From: Paralichthys olivaceus
Taxonomy: Eukaryota; Chordata; Actinopteri; Pleuronectiformes; Paralichthyidae
NCBI RefSeq assembly: GCF_024713975.1
Contig: NC_091097.1
Coordinates: 2,323,361 to 2,387,360, forward strand
DNA: 64,000 nucleotides
Direction of reading: 5' to 3'
Positions 1 through 17,959 of this stretch are shown here, piece by piece. A program made the translations under genes and the position numbers. Each line of letters opens with the position of its first letter. Position 1 is the first letter of the stretch. Under the pieces are notes generated by a model. It made no database searches, had not been told where the DNA came from, and was given only the letters and a program-made list of their open reading frames with translations.

Positions 1-970
1 ATCTGCCCCAAGTCAATGCTGAATACAGTTAGTTCATATATTGTTTGAATAGTATATGATACTAACTCACAGCTTTTTTCCTAGTTCATCTTTTACTAAA
101 CAGAAGTAGAAGTGCAGCACCTTGAAGGAGAATATTTCTTGCATGATGTTGGCAGAATGAAGAACCACAGCTTAAGGCTGATTACTTGTTTTTACCCCTG
201 ATGGCTTGTTTGTTGGTTTGTAAGCAAGATTACAAAAACAAACTGAATGGATTCCCTCAAAACCTGATGGAGGGATGTAGCATGGGTCAGGGAAGAACTC
301 AGAATCAGGTGGGGTCTAGGATTTTTCTCTTTCAGAAAGTCAGTTTTCCTAGAGGAAAACAAGGTACATATTGAAAATATCAGGCACATTTAAGAAAATT
401 ACATCTATGAAAGTGCAATTTGGTGCAGCTTGATTGAATTCAAGAAACTGTTGGACCTTGGCAGGACATGAGGTCCACTGAGAGCCATTCTAGTTCCACA
501 TTGATGAAGCTGTAAAGAAAAAAGTGGGCCTAATTGTTCTGAAATATAATTAACATTCACATTTGACTTAATCAGAAATGGCATATTACAACCATCAAAT
601 CAATATCTTTTGATTCATACATCTCTAGAATTGGTGGGGGTCACAAGTCTGGCACCATTTTTATTTTTGTTGTTGGGGATTGAAAAGATTTGGAACCCTC
701 TGATGGAAAGTACATTCTGTATTTAACGTGACTCACATTTCCTTTGCATCACTTGTGTGGAGAAGACCTTGTACAGTATCTTCACCATGAATCTGATAAA
801 GTTGCCCTTAAGATGAACCTAAGCTTATTTTGACAGAATCATCAGCTTAAACTGAGCTCAAAGTTGCTTTTACGTGTCAGATGAAAATGCTGTTTGATAC
901 TGGTTTCCCTAAACCACAGCCCACTGCCACAAACAGAAGAACAAACATGGAACTTGATAGAATTATGTTA
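1..970. other. 3' flank of aldolase gene, no gene seen
   Basis: AT-rich single-copy-looking sequence beyond the 3' end of the aldolase gene. Short open frames on both strands near 186-389 overlap each other and have no family features, so I do not call them. I see no RNA gene or repeat here. Confidence 0.5.
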
Positions 971-978
971 GTGTAAAG
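971..978. repeat. Target-site duplication, left copy (GTGTAAAG)
   Basis: Identical to 1630-1637 on the other side of the hAT MITE. Eight bases is the usual hAT duplication length. Confidence 0.9.
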
Positions 979-1629
979 CAGCGGTCACCAACCTTTTAAA
1001 GCACAGGATCACTTGTTAATTCAAAACGTGAGCCGAGATCTACCACCCCGATGTCTTGCAAAAAACCCACTTAGGAGGGTCATATTTATTATTTCAGTAT
1101 GAATTCATGCATCTTCAGCTCCTGCAAATATTTTACAATAAAAAACTTTTTAAACAAAAGAATGGATTTGGTCAACAGAAACGCTGGAGTGCTTTTCTTT
1201 TGTGTTTGTGACATAAATTCAACAGATAAACATTCAAACAGGTGAAAGATCATTTTATTCTGCAGTGAAACACAAAGTTGATCTATGTCACAAATGTATT
1301 TACAACTCTTATTGAACCTGTTTCAAAGTAAAAGCACTCCAGCGTTTCACTTCATTTGGTCTAACAGGGGTTTGATAGTTGTCAACAGACCAGAAGATGC
1401 AGGACTTCATACCGTAGAGTCCGTACATTTAGTTCAGTGCATAATCCGACTTGTATTGAAGGAAATGCAGGATATAAACCTGCTGCTCCGCCGACAGTAG
1501 TGGACACACGGCGGGTGTTAACAACAGACAACCGATCCACAGCTGATCTGCCACGCAACCACAGACTGTGAGTCCAGAGAGTTACAGAGATCAACCGGTA
1601 GATCGCAATCGTCATGTTGGCGACCACTG
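979..1629. mobile_element. Non-autonomous hAT-type MITE (651 bp)
   Basis: The left end reads CAGCGGTCACCAAC and the reverse complement of the right end reads CAGTGGTCGCCAAC, so the terminal inverted repeats match at 12 of 14 positions. The same 8 bases, GTGTAAAG, stand directly outside both ends (971-978 and 1630-1637). An 8-bp target duplication with CAG-type ends is the signature of the hAT superfamily. The interior has only short frames (1285-1500 plus, 1382-1627 minus) and no transposase, so a hAT enzyme encoded elsewhere must have mobilised it. The perfect duplication suggests a fairly recent insertion. Confidence 0.9.
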
Positions 1630-1637
1630 GTGTAAAG
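1630..1637. repeat. Target-site duplication, right copy (GTGTAAAG)
   Basis: Perfect match to 971-978, which fixes the right border of the MITE at 1629. Confidence 0.9.
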
Positions 1638-2053
1638 GATCATAGAACAGGGCACCATGGCCTCAGTATTTAAGAATCACTATGGAGACATAAATCAATG
1701 TAGACAACAACACAGGATGTAGTTAGTGATTTATTATTTTAATGTGATCTTTCCAGTGTTTACTTGCTGTTTGTGTATCATAAGATCCTCTGCAATGTCT
1801 TTTCATCATGGCTTCAGTTGAGAAATGAAGGCACATGTTCTTAGAAATGATTAAGACAATGTCAGGAGCCACAGGAGAAGGACACTGCAGAGGAACTCTT
1901 TCTATTTACAAACACAATAAAGTGACATCACACTCACGTCAGGTCAATTTCAAGGGTAGAACACATCTATGGCTTTTGTATTCCTCTTTTTCAAATCATC
2001 ATGCACAGAAACTTGTAAGGCTCTCATCACCAGTGGAAAACGTTGGAGGGCTG

Positions 2054-2059
2054 TTTATT
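2054..2059 (-). terminator. Candidate poly(A) signal of aldolase gene
   Basis: The minus strand reads AATAAA about 70 bases past the aldolase stop codon. A second AATAAA on the minus strand at 1730-1735 is an alternative. The nearer one would give an unusually short 3' UTR, so the choice is uncertain. Confidence 0.35.
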
Positions 2060-2127
2060 AACTCTCAGCCTCTTCCTCCAGGACAATGGTGGGAATGAGG
2101 ATGAAGTGTGTTGGGTGGGGCCACACT

Positions 2128-8444
<6,317 letters not shown>

Positions 8445-8813
8445 GTTGACTGGAGACAAGACGAGAAAGAAAAGCAATAGTGACGTACCTCTGAGTGAAT
8501 GGACACAGGATAGTGCAGTCTTACAAAAATCAAACCACGAGATTTCTCAACCGTATTCTCCACATGTGCAAAGGAAATGTCAGGGGAGAGCCCACAACTT
8601 TGTTCTACGGTGTTAGTGTATGTTTACATAAGACTACCACTATAATGTAACTTGACCCTTACATTATACAATTCTGAATAAGAAATGCAGTGAATAATAA
8701 TAACTACAATAATGATGTGTGTTGCGATGTGTGCTGTATCTGACGACTTTTCACATTACTGTAACAATCACTCAAGAGACATTAAACAACACAACTTATA
8801 TATATACGAATTA

Positions 8814-8840
8814 AACACGCGCGCGCGCACACACACACAC
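8814..8840. repeat. CG/CA dinucleotide microsatellite
   Basis: Alternating purine-pyrimidine tract, first CG then CA repeats, inside aldolase intron 1. Such tracts favour Z-DNA. Confidence 0.85.
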
Positions 8841-9217
8841 CTAACAAAAACTTTCTTTCAGAGTATTTTACTGTGGGAGCTTAAGTTCTGTGGTTATACT
8901 GATGTACTTTTAGAAGTCAACATGTACTTCAGATCCAGTACAACTGAAGTAGAAGTAATAGAATGGCCCACATGAAGGCACTCTCTCGTTCAGCCTGTTT
9001 GAATAACTCTGAGCTGTACAGGGAGTTTCCACTTCAACTCCAGGAACAACCAACTGTTGAGTCACATCATTCTGTTGTTTCACAACACAACAGTAACCGC
9101 ACGAAAGAAGCGAATGTGAAATCATTTGACAGGCTGGTCTAACAAACTGTGTGTGAGGAGAATGTGAGTTGAAGTGTCATGTTTGAGTTTGGTCTGCAGG
9201 CAGAGAGCAGGACTCAC

Positions 9218-9280
9218 CAGATGTTGCAGGCAGAGATGCAGGAAACAGATCTCACACGCAAGAGATGTAGGAAGAGGACA
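9218..9280 (-). other. aldoa: Aldolase non-coding exon 1 (5' UTR)
   Basis: A consensus donor CATCTG|GTGAGTCC on the minus strand at 9217/9218 sits about 770 bases upstream of the ATG exon. A 5' UTR exon separated from the start codon is normal for vertebrate aldolases. The upper limit (start of transcription) is a guess. Confidence 0.6.
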
Positions 9281-9370
9281 AGAGGAGGGGGGTGGGCCCG
9301 CTGTGGATTTCCTCCAATCAGAACGCAGCTTCACCAGGATTGACGCGCTGCTTTATCCAATAGGAGGACG
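9281..9370 (-). promoter_or_regulatory. Aldolase core promoter with two CCAAT boxes
   Basis: On the plus strand CCAAT occurs at 9314-9318 and 9357-9361, so the minus-strand gene reads ATTGG twice, 43 bases apart. A C-rich GC-box-like stretch (GCCCACCCCCC) lies at 9290-9300. No TATA box is clear. Confidence 0.5.
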
Positions 9371-9399
9371 TCGTGGTTGTGTCTACAGCCTCTGACGGT

Positions 9400-10090
9400 G
9401 ATGCTGAGGCGTCAACTAAAGTCATGTCAGCCTGCAGGGCATAGCTCAGTCCTGCAGCTCTGGGCCTACGTGAGGATCTTCACGTGCACGGTGCATGGGT
9501 GATACCATCATCATCATCATCATCATCACACAGAGGAAATCCCACTGATGCAGAGTTGAACTACTTCAATGTCCAGCCATGTGTTTTTATCAAATACATT
9601 TAGATGTGTTTATTGTTGTTGAAGTGATCGTTCACCTTCAAGTAATAATTACAACATATATAAGTGAATGTTACAGTATACAAGTAAACGCATCATCATC
9701 ATCATCATCATCGATCACTTCTCCCCTGAAATAGTAAAAACACAGGGACAAAGGCCATGGCAGTCAAAAGGTTAAATATATATATATCCTTTCCTAACCA
9801 GGATTCCATGACCCCAATGGAAAAACATCATGAGGTGAAGGAAAGACAAGCGGGAAAAACACTAAGAAGTTAGGAAAAGAGAACCGCAGTGGGAAGAAAA
9901 TGTACTTACAACTTTATTTATAACCGAGGGATATATACAGTAGAGTGATTCATTCTGTGCTCTATGCCTACAAGTTTCCTCTAAAGCAGATGATGAGATG
10001 TTTTCCGATTATGCAGAGGGAACATTTAACCATTAGTTACTCACAGGAAATATAATAAAATAAAAACACCGCAAACAGCTCATTACATGT
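9400..10090. other. Intergenic, two ATC/CAT microsatellites
   Basis: The only structures are trinucleotide tracts at about 9502-9528 and 9692-9712 (CAT/ATC). No gene is seen. Confidence 0.6.
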
Positions 10091-10375
10091 TTCCCTCATT
10101 CTGTAACTATTTGGGCATTTTATTTTGAAGGTCCAGCCTTTTTTAGACTTCCTAGGGACATCCTGTCACTATTTGGGAGTTTTATTTTGAAAATCCGATC
10201 TTTTTCCGGCTCCCTGGGAACATCCTGTAACCATCTGGGGGTTTTATTTTGAAAAACCAGGCTCTGTACAGACTTCCTGGTAGCATCCTATTACTATTGG
10301 GGGGGGCTTTTTTTCAAAATAAAGGCTCATCACATGTCCCTGGTAATATCCAGTTACTATGGGGGGGTTGGGGGC
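10091..10375 (+). repeat. Outlying satellite fragment (~60-bp minisatellite)
   Basis: Three to four ~60-base units of the type CTGTAACTATTTGGG..TTTTATTTTGAAAATCC, then two of the G-run version with CAAAATAAAGGCTC. These are the same subrepeats as in the main array, in the same orientation, 2.5 kb before the array proper. Confidence 0.85.
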
Positions 10376-10384
10376 TTATTTTTA

Positions 10385-10502
10385 TTATGGGTGCCTTGCC
10401 AGCTGGGGGCTCCGCCCCATGCAATGCATTGGCACTTATATTATTATTGCTCGGGCTTATTATGGGTGCCTTAATAAGCCCGATGCAATGCATTGGCACC
10501 AA
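10385..10502 (-). mobile_element. Hairpin module, outlying tandem pair
   Basis: Reads TTATGGGTGCCTTGCCAGC, a GGGGGCTCCGCCCC hairpin, GCAATGCATTGGCAC, TTATATTATTATTGCTCGGG, CTTA. This is the reverse complement of the 79-bp module found in the array (for example 30667-30745). A second, shortened copy with the GGGTGCCTTAATAAGCCCG junction follows immediately. Its presence outside a full unit suggests the module moves on its own or marks ends of the repeat. Confidence 0.6.
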
Positions 10503-10592
10503 GCGGCAACATCCTGGGCTGAGCGCTGAGGCCAATACGCTCGTTTAGATAATTTAGAGGTTTGAAATTGTGAATAATTATCACTTGATTGA

Positions 10593-10604
10593 CACGTGAC
10601 GTCA
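10593..10604 (+). promoter_or_regulatory. Overlapping E-box and CRE (CACGTGACGTCA)
   Basis: CACGTG (10593-10598) overlaps a full palindromic CRE TGACGTCA (10597-10604). It lies 200 bases ahead of a consensus splice donor, in GC-richer single-copy DNA, and so looks like a proximal promoter. Confidence 0.5.
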
Positions 10605-10639
10605 CCGTTAGCTCTTCACTCTGGCTGTTAGCCTGTGGT

Positions 10640-10799
10640 CTGCTCGGCTTCACCTGAGCTAACAGGCTAATCCCCGTCACCGAGCACGAGCGGAGTCTGT
10701 GGGGGAGTTTTCACTCACATGTCGGATGAACATCATCGTTTGTTGTTCGGCTGATGTCCTGACGGAGAAGTGGAAGACGTCTGTGCTGCAGTGTCTGTG
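10640..10799 (+). other. Putative first exon of unknown transcript
   Basis: Single-copy sequence downstream of the CRE, ending in CTGTG|GTGAGTAAAG, a strong donor at 10800. No good coding frame, so a 5' UTR or non-coding RNA. Possible later exons with acceptor-like sites follow TTTTATTAG (11484) and GTTGACCAG (about 11679), but none has a recognisable product. Confidence 0.35.
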
Positions 10800-12519
10800 G
10801 TGAGTAAAGTACTGTCTTTGATTTACGTGTCAGTGGTGATGAGCAGGTATTATTACCTGGCTGGTTAGCTTAGCTCCGCTAACCTCCAGGCAAGATACCA
10901 GCAGTAACGGCGATGCTAACGGGAGGGACGGGGGTTATTAACCCGACATGAAGCGTCCACACAGCGGAGAGAGGAGCGTTAGAGTTCATGGTGAAAAATC
11001 TTTTAAACCGAAGGCGACTGTGTGTTTAGTGAATATCATCAAGTTAGATATTTAACGTTATGTAAAGTTGTTCAGCTCGCCAACCTATTTGGCTTGACTA
11101 CGTTACTGTGAGTAACTTCAGTATTAATGTTTTATTAGATTATTGGTTCAGAAATAACGTTAGTGCAGCTGCTGCAGTGTGAAACTTGTTGAGCTGGACT
11201 TTATTTATGAATGAACAGTTTACCTACCAGGTATAGACCTGTTTTCATAACTTACTAACAATTAAAGCAAATTATTGCACATGATGCATTACATTATATA
11301 TGCAATACTTTTAATGTGAAAGAACTCCATACTGCACATTCATTGTAGTACACTGTTTAATCCCAAACCATATTCAGATACATACTTGAATATCCACAGA
11401 ATATAAGGACACAGACTTTGTTTGAAAGTAACACTTATCTCTGCAATAATGCCATACTTTTATGTTTCCTGTCATTTTATTAGGGACGGACAAACCTGAG
11501 GGACACAGCTGTGCCGACCGTGTTCTGTCTCTTATGGCAAAAAAGAAAAGACAACACTTTTTATCTAAGGTTTATCAAATCAGAAAGTAAAAGATGAACA
11601 TCGTTGTGATAACAGTGTTAATTTTACCAACCATAATGGATATAGAAATTGACTCAATATTATTAACATGTTGACCAGCCTGAAGCTGCCGATCTCCACC
11701 ATGTTGCTGCTGCCACAGTGGATTCTGAGGACATCAGGTGTTGCAGTGCTTCATGAAATGAAAAAAGTCATGTTAAAGGATGTTTCATGCTGAAATCATT
11801 GTCACATCTGTAGATATTAAGGAACAGAGGAGAAACACGATTATTTACAGATACTGTAGAAGACAATAATTACAATAATGTTGACACATGTAATATCAGC
11901 TGTGTTAAGCAGCCAAGACGGGTACCTACAGTTTATTCTGTGTTCAGCAGGTGGAAGCTCCACAGATTTCAGCCAAACTGATGTACTAAAAGAAATAAAC
12001 ATTGTACAAATATATAACATGTCTTTCTACCACATCTGTAATATTCAAGGTGATAATCTCTCACAGTGCTGTTGATAACAGTCCACTTCAAGTCCCTCAA
12101 CTTCTCACAGTGTTAAAACAGATATATATATAATATATATGAGCACTGTTTACAACAGTGGTGTGTGGAGATTAAAATCACATCTAAACTGTCATATAAT
12201 TACACATCTGCACTGAGTCTAATTCACTGTGAATTCATAACAGGCTAAAAAAGAGGTTGTAATAGTAATGGCGGTTATACAAGTCTGTATCACATGCAGC
12301 TTATTAATATGAACTTATTAAAATTACAATCAAATGACAAAACACAACTCTTTACTAAAGCTAGTTAACTTGCTTCAAACTTCATGAGACGTGTTAAATA
12401 AACGGTGAATTACCACAATAACATTAAAAACCACTTGAGGCTTGTAAGTATATGTGGTATGATTATAATAATAAATAAATCAATAGGTTTTGTTGTTGTA
12501 AAGTTTCAGTGTAACTTAC
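10800..12519. other. Single-copy spacer between facing promoters
   Basis: AT-rich, without repeats of the array type. It would be intron for both putative transcripts. The short frame at 11878-12075 has no recognisable features. Confidence 0.4.
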
Positions 12520-12790
12520 CTCTGTTCTGTTCGATGTTACGACCGCGACCATCCCGGAGCAACTACACCGCAGCGATAGCAGGTTAGCAGTAGCGGGTAG
12601 CATTTAGCCTATCTCCTTAGCCTGACCTAACCAGGTAATAAGCTCTGTGGGCGTGGCTCAGTTGTCAGTCTTCACTCGGCCCGCCTAGCGTCCACTCGCG
12701 CGCCTCCTTTTTGCCCATATATGGGTTAGCCCGGAACTAGGAGGAGTCAGGCCCCGGCAAGATGGCGCCGGGTGAAACGCCCACTACGAG
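12520..12790 (-). promoter_or_regulatory. CpG-rich promoter and first exon, minus strand
   Basis: GC-rich and CpG-rich compared with its surroundings. It contains a consensus CArG box CCATATATGG (12715-12724) and AAGATGGCGCC (12759-12769), which resembles a YY1 element. On the minus strand a donor CAGAG|GTAAGT stands at 12519/12520. Together this looks like a housekeeping-type promoter and 5' exon, pointing toward the aldolase gene. No downstream coding exon was recognised. Confidence 0.45.
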
Positions 12791-12842
12791 CCTCATTTTC
12801 ACTGTTCAGAAACCAACGGGTGACGTCACGGACACTACGTAA

Positions 12843-15003
12843 GTGATACTACGAAGCCCCATGCATTGCATGGCACTAATATTATTATTCCTCAAACTTT
12901 CTGCGTTTATTATGGCCAGCTGGGGGCTCTGCATGGGGCGTAGCCAAAACCGACGAATGGGACTCAAGGTCTCTCGCCCTAAAGAGCAAGAGGGCAAAAA
13001 CGGGCGTTTTTCAGCCACTTTTTTTGTCTTTAAACACTTCTCCTAGCCACAAACGAAGTCCGACAGACATGATTTTTACATCTGGTGAAAGTAGAGTTTG
13101 TTTCCTACGCACACATGCCACTCTGACATCTCTCGGTCCAGTAGTTTAGGCTGAGTCAATTTACTGAGAAATCTTTTCCGGTCTCACCTCTCCATTGAGT
13201 CCCATGTTAATTTTGGGAAAAAAAGTCAGAAAAGGAGAAATACGAAGAAAAATTTCTAACTCGCTCCCACGGTCTCATTTCTGAACTCTCTCCCACCAAA
13301 ACATATCTGTACGTTCGTGGAAGTCTTGGGATTCTCAAAATGTTTTCATTTCTTAGATAGGACCTATAGTTTTTGAGTTACAAGCATTTGTTTGAAGAGT
13401 GGCGCTAGAGCAGCACACTCTAACTTTTGAATGGACTTCAATGGAGATCACCCAAAAAGATTCCTGATGAGAAAACTACATTTCTAAATCGCTCTTACGG
13501 TCTCATTTCTTAACTCTTATGAATTAAAAACATATGTGGACGTCGGCCAAAGTCTTGTGATTCTCACAATGTGTTCATTTCTCAGATACGACTTATAGAT
13601 TTTGAGTTAGAAGCTTTTGTTTGAGGGTTGGTCTGAAACCAGTTTTTGTCTCCAAAGTGTGCGCGCAGCAGGTGTTCCTCATCTAATCAGTGAGTAACCA
13701 TAGCAACCCCATAGACTGTCAGAGGTCAAGTCTCCTCTATAAATTTACTAGATTCAAAGTTTTTGCCACCATCCGCTTTGGCCCAGTGGTTAAGGCACTC
13801 GGATCATGTGACGTAAGTCTGGGTTCGAATCTGGGTGTGGCTGGTGGTTTTTGCTAAATTTTTGAACATATAAATAAAAGTAAAAATAAGCCCCCCCACC
13901 CCCCCCATAGTAACTGGATATTACCAGGAACATGTAATGGGCCTTTATTTTGAAAAAAAGCCCCCCCCCCCCATTATAATAGAATGTTACTAGGAAGTCT
14001 ATACAGAGTCTTTATTTTGAATATAAAAATAAACAACCCTCCCCCATTGTAATAGAATGTCACAAGGAAGACTGTACAAAGCCTTTATTTTGAAAATAAG
14101 CCCCCCCACACCCCCCATATTACAAGGAAACATGTACAGAGCTTATGTTTAAGCGTATAAATAAGCCCCCCCACCCCCCCCATAGTAACTGGATATTACC
14201 AGAAAACATGTAATGAGCCTTTATTTTGAAAATAAGCCCCCCCCCCATAGTAATAGAATGTTACTAGGAAACATGTAATGAGCCTGGTTTTTCAAAATAA
14301 AACCCCCAGATGGTTACAGGATGTTCCCAGGGAGCCGGAAAAAGAGTGGACTTTCAAAATAAAACTCCCAAATAGTTACTGAATGTTCCCAGGAAGCCTG
14401 AAAGACACTGGATTTTCAAAATAAAACTCCCAAATAGTTACAGAATGTTTCCAGGAAGCCTAAAAGACGCTGGTATTTCAAAATAAAAGTCCTGGATGGC
14501 GACAAGACCTTACCAGGAAGCCTGAAGGAGTCTGGATTTTCAAAATAAAAACACCAATTATTTACAAAATGTTCCCAGGAAGCCTGAAAGAGGCTAGATT
14601 TTCAAAATAAAAACCCCAAATAGTTACAGGATGTTCCAAAGAAGCCTGAAGGAGGGGGAATTTTAAAAATTAAATGCCATGGATGGTGATAAGACCTTAA
14701 AACATGGTTTCTCTCTGTCTCTCTGAAATTGGTCAAGTCTCTCACTGACCTGGATCTTGTATGTTTATAAAATCAAGCAGCTTTTGGAAATGTCTTTCGC
14801 TCTCACCGTCTCTCTCTCTCTCTCTCTCTCTCTTTTAAACGTAATGTCTCTCTAAAATTGGATTTCATGTAAACCTGGATAATATGCGTCTCAGTGTTCG
14901 AGGCAACGCTGATATTACCAGGAACATGTAATGGGCCTTTATTTTGAAAATAAGCCCCCCCCCATTATAATAGAATGTTACCAGCAAACATGTAATGAGC
15001 CTT
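12843..15003 (-). repeat. Satellite unit 0, inverted
   Basis: Carries all parts of a satellite unit in reverse order relative to the rest: hairpin-module remnant (12850-12935), ~1-kb conserved block, tRNA-like segment (13764-13846), G-run 60-mers written as C-runs, ordinary 60-mers, and TC microsatellite (14811-14832). The orientation flips at about 15003, in ATGTAATGAGCC|TTAATAAAGGC. The inverted junction makes a ~2-kb inverted repeat with unit 1. Confidence 0.9.
13764..13846 (+). repeat. tRNA-like Pol III promoter, unit 0
   Basis: Box A TGGCCCAGTGGTTAAGGCA (13779-13797) and box B GGTTCGAATC (13822-13831) at tRNA-like spacing. Only copy on the plus strand, as expected from the inverted unit. 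The acceptor stem does not pair, so it is a tRNA relic or SINE head, not a tRNA gene. Confidence 0.75.
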
Positions 15004-15205
15004 AATAAAGGCTTTGTACAGTCTTCCTTGTGACATTCTATTACAATGGGGGAGGGTTGTTTATTTTTATATTCAAAATAAAGGCTCTGTATAGACTTCC
15101 TAGCAACATTCTGTTATAATGGGGGGGGGGGGGCTTATTTTCAAAATAAAGGCCCATTACATGTTCCTGGTAATATCCAGCCCCCAGCTGGCAAGGCACC
15201 CATAA

Positions 15206-17802
15206 CTAGAAAATCTCTCCTGCCGAGACATTTTGAATGGGTGCCTTGTGCTCGTCGATGCCGGCGTTGCTTCGAACACAGAGACATTTCCTTTAAGACG
15301 AAGGACAGAGACCCTGAGAGTTGACCAATTTCAGAGAGAGAGAGAGAGAGAGAGACTGTAATAGTTCGAGAGGAAGGAGAGAGACCCTGGGAGAGAGAGT
15401 GAGACAGTGATACAGTGAGAGAGCGAAAGACATGTATAAAAGCTGCATTTTGATCACATGATCCAGAGTCGTGACTGACAGACTTTACCAATTTCAGAGA
15501 CAGAGAGAAACCATGTTATAAGGTCTAATCACCATCCATGGGATTTCATTAAAAAAATTCAGCCTCCTTCAGGCTTCCTGAGAACATCCTGTAACTATTT
15601 GGGGGTTTTATTTTGAAAATCTAGCATCTTTTAGGCTTCCTCGAAATATTCTGTAACTATTTGGACATTTTATTTTGAAGGTCCAGCATTTTTTAGACTT
15701 CCTAGGGACATCCTGTAACTATTTGGGGGTTTTATTTTGAAAATCCAGTGTCTTTTAGGCTTCCTCGGAATATTCTGTAACTATTTGGGGGGTTTATTTT
15801 GAAAATCCAGCGTCTTTCAGGCTTCCTGGGAACATTCTGTAACTATTTGGGAGTTTTATTTTGAAAGTCCACTCTTTTTTCCGGCTCCCTGGGAACATCC
15901 TGTAACCATCTGGGGGTTTTATTTTGAAAATCCAGTGTCTTTCAGGCTTCCTGGAAACATTCTGTAACTATTTTGGGAGTTTTATTTTGAAAATCCAGCA
16001 TCTTTCAGGCTTCCCGGGAACATTCTGTAACTATTTGGGAGTTTTATTTTGAAAGTCCACTCTTTTTCCGGCTCCCTGGGAACATCCTGTAACCATCTGG
16101 GGGTTTTATTTTGAAAATCCAGCATGTTTTAGGCTTCCTCAAAATATTCTGTAACTATTTGGGGGTTGTATTTTGAAAATCTAGCTTTTTTTTACGCTTC
16201 CTAGGAACATCCTGTAACTATTTGGGATTTTTATTTTGAAAAACCAGGCTCATTACATGTTTCCAAGTAACATTCTATTACTATGGGGGGGCTTATTTTC
16301 AAAATAAAGGCTTTGTACAGACTTCCTGGTAACATCCAGTTACTATTGGGGGGCTTATTTTCAAAATAAAGGCTCTGTACAGACTTCCTGGTAATATCCA
16401 GTTACTATGGGGGGGCTTATTTATACACTTAAACATAGGCTCTGTACATTTTTCCTTGTAATATGGGGGGATGGGGGGGCTTATTTTCAAAATAAAGGCT
16501 TTGTACAGACTTCCTGATAACATTCTATTAAAATGGGCAAGGGTTGTTTATTTTTATATTCAAAATAAAGGCTCATTACATGTTTGCTGGTAACATTCTG
16601 TTATAATGGGGGGGGGGGCTTATTTTCAAAATAAAGGCCCATTACATGTTCCTGGTAATATCCAGTTACTATGGGGGGGGTGGGGGGGCTTATTTTTACT
16701 TTTATTTATATGCTCCAAAAATTAGCAAAAACCACCACCCTCACCCAGATTCGAACCCAGACTTACGTCACATGATCCGAGTGCCTTAACCACTGGGCCA
16801 AAGCGGATGGTGGCAAAAACTTTGAATCTAGTAAATTTATAGAGGAGACTTGACCTCTGACAGTCTATGGGGTTGCTATGGTTACTCACTGATTAGATGA
16901 GGAACACCTGCTGCGCGCACACTTTGGAGACAAAAACTGGTTTCAGACCACCCCTCAAACAAAAGCTTCTAACTCAAAATCTATAAGTCGTATCTGAGAA
17001 ATGAACACATTGTGAGAATCACAAGACTTTGGCCGACGTCCACATATGTTTATATTTAATAAGAGTTAAGAAATGAAACCGTAAGAGCGATTTAGAAATT
17101 TAGTTTTCTCATCAGGAATCTTTTTTGGAGATCTCCATTGAAGTCCATTCAAAAGTTAGAGGGCGCTGCTCTAGCGCCACTCTTCAAACAAATGCTTGTA
17201 ACTCAAAAACTATAGGTCCTATCTAAGAAATGAAAACATTGTGAGAATCCCAAGACTTCCACGAACGTACAGATATGTTTTGGCGGGAGAGAGTTCAGAA
17301 ATGAGACCGTGGGAGCGAGTTAGAAATTTTTCTTCGTATTTCTCCTTTCCAGACTTTTTTTCCCAAAATTAACATGGGAGTCAATGGAGAGGTGAGACCG
17401 GAAAAGATTTCTCGGTAAATTGACTCAGCCTAAACTACTGGACCGAGAGATGTCAGAGTGGCATGTGTGCGTAGGAAACAAACTCTACTTTCACCAGATG
17501 TAAAAATCATGTCTGTCGGACTCCGTTTGTGGCTAGGAGAAGTGTTTAAAGACAAAAAAAGTGGCTGAAAAACGCCCGTTTTTGGCCACTCGCTCTTTTG
17601 AGAAAGCGAGCTTTAGTCCCATTCGTCGATTTTGGCCACGTTTTTGCGATTTTTGAGCGAACTACTGGACGAAATTCTTAGAAAAGTCATAGCACAGGAT
17701 TCGACGTAATTCCGCATCGTATTTTATAGGTCTCAAGTATGTGCGATGAAATCTGTGGGAGGAGTAGCGGGACGAAATTTTGGGAAGAAGAAATAAGAAT
17801 AA
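15206..17802 (+). repeat. Satellite unit 1 (divergent, 2597 bp)
   Basis: Starts at the junction motif directly after G-run 60-mers and a hairpin-module end, so it was joined by recombination inside the array. tRNA-like segment on the minus strand at 16732-16814 with intact box B. It has TTAGAGGGCGC after CATTCAAAAG instead of the GAAAACGG version of later units. Confidence 0.88.
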
Positions 17803-17921
17803 CTAGAAAATCTCTCCTGCCGAGACATTTTGAATGGGTGCCTTGTGCTCGTCGCCGATGCTCGCGTACAGAGAGACATTTCCTTTAAGACGAAGGACAG
17901 AGACCCTGAGAGTTGACCAAT

Positions 17922-17959
<38 letters not shown>

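Noticed and set aside
1382..1627. 81-codon minus-strand frame
   Set aside because: Lies entirely inside the hAT MITE and resembles no transposase.
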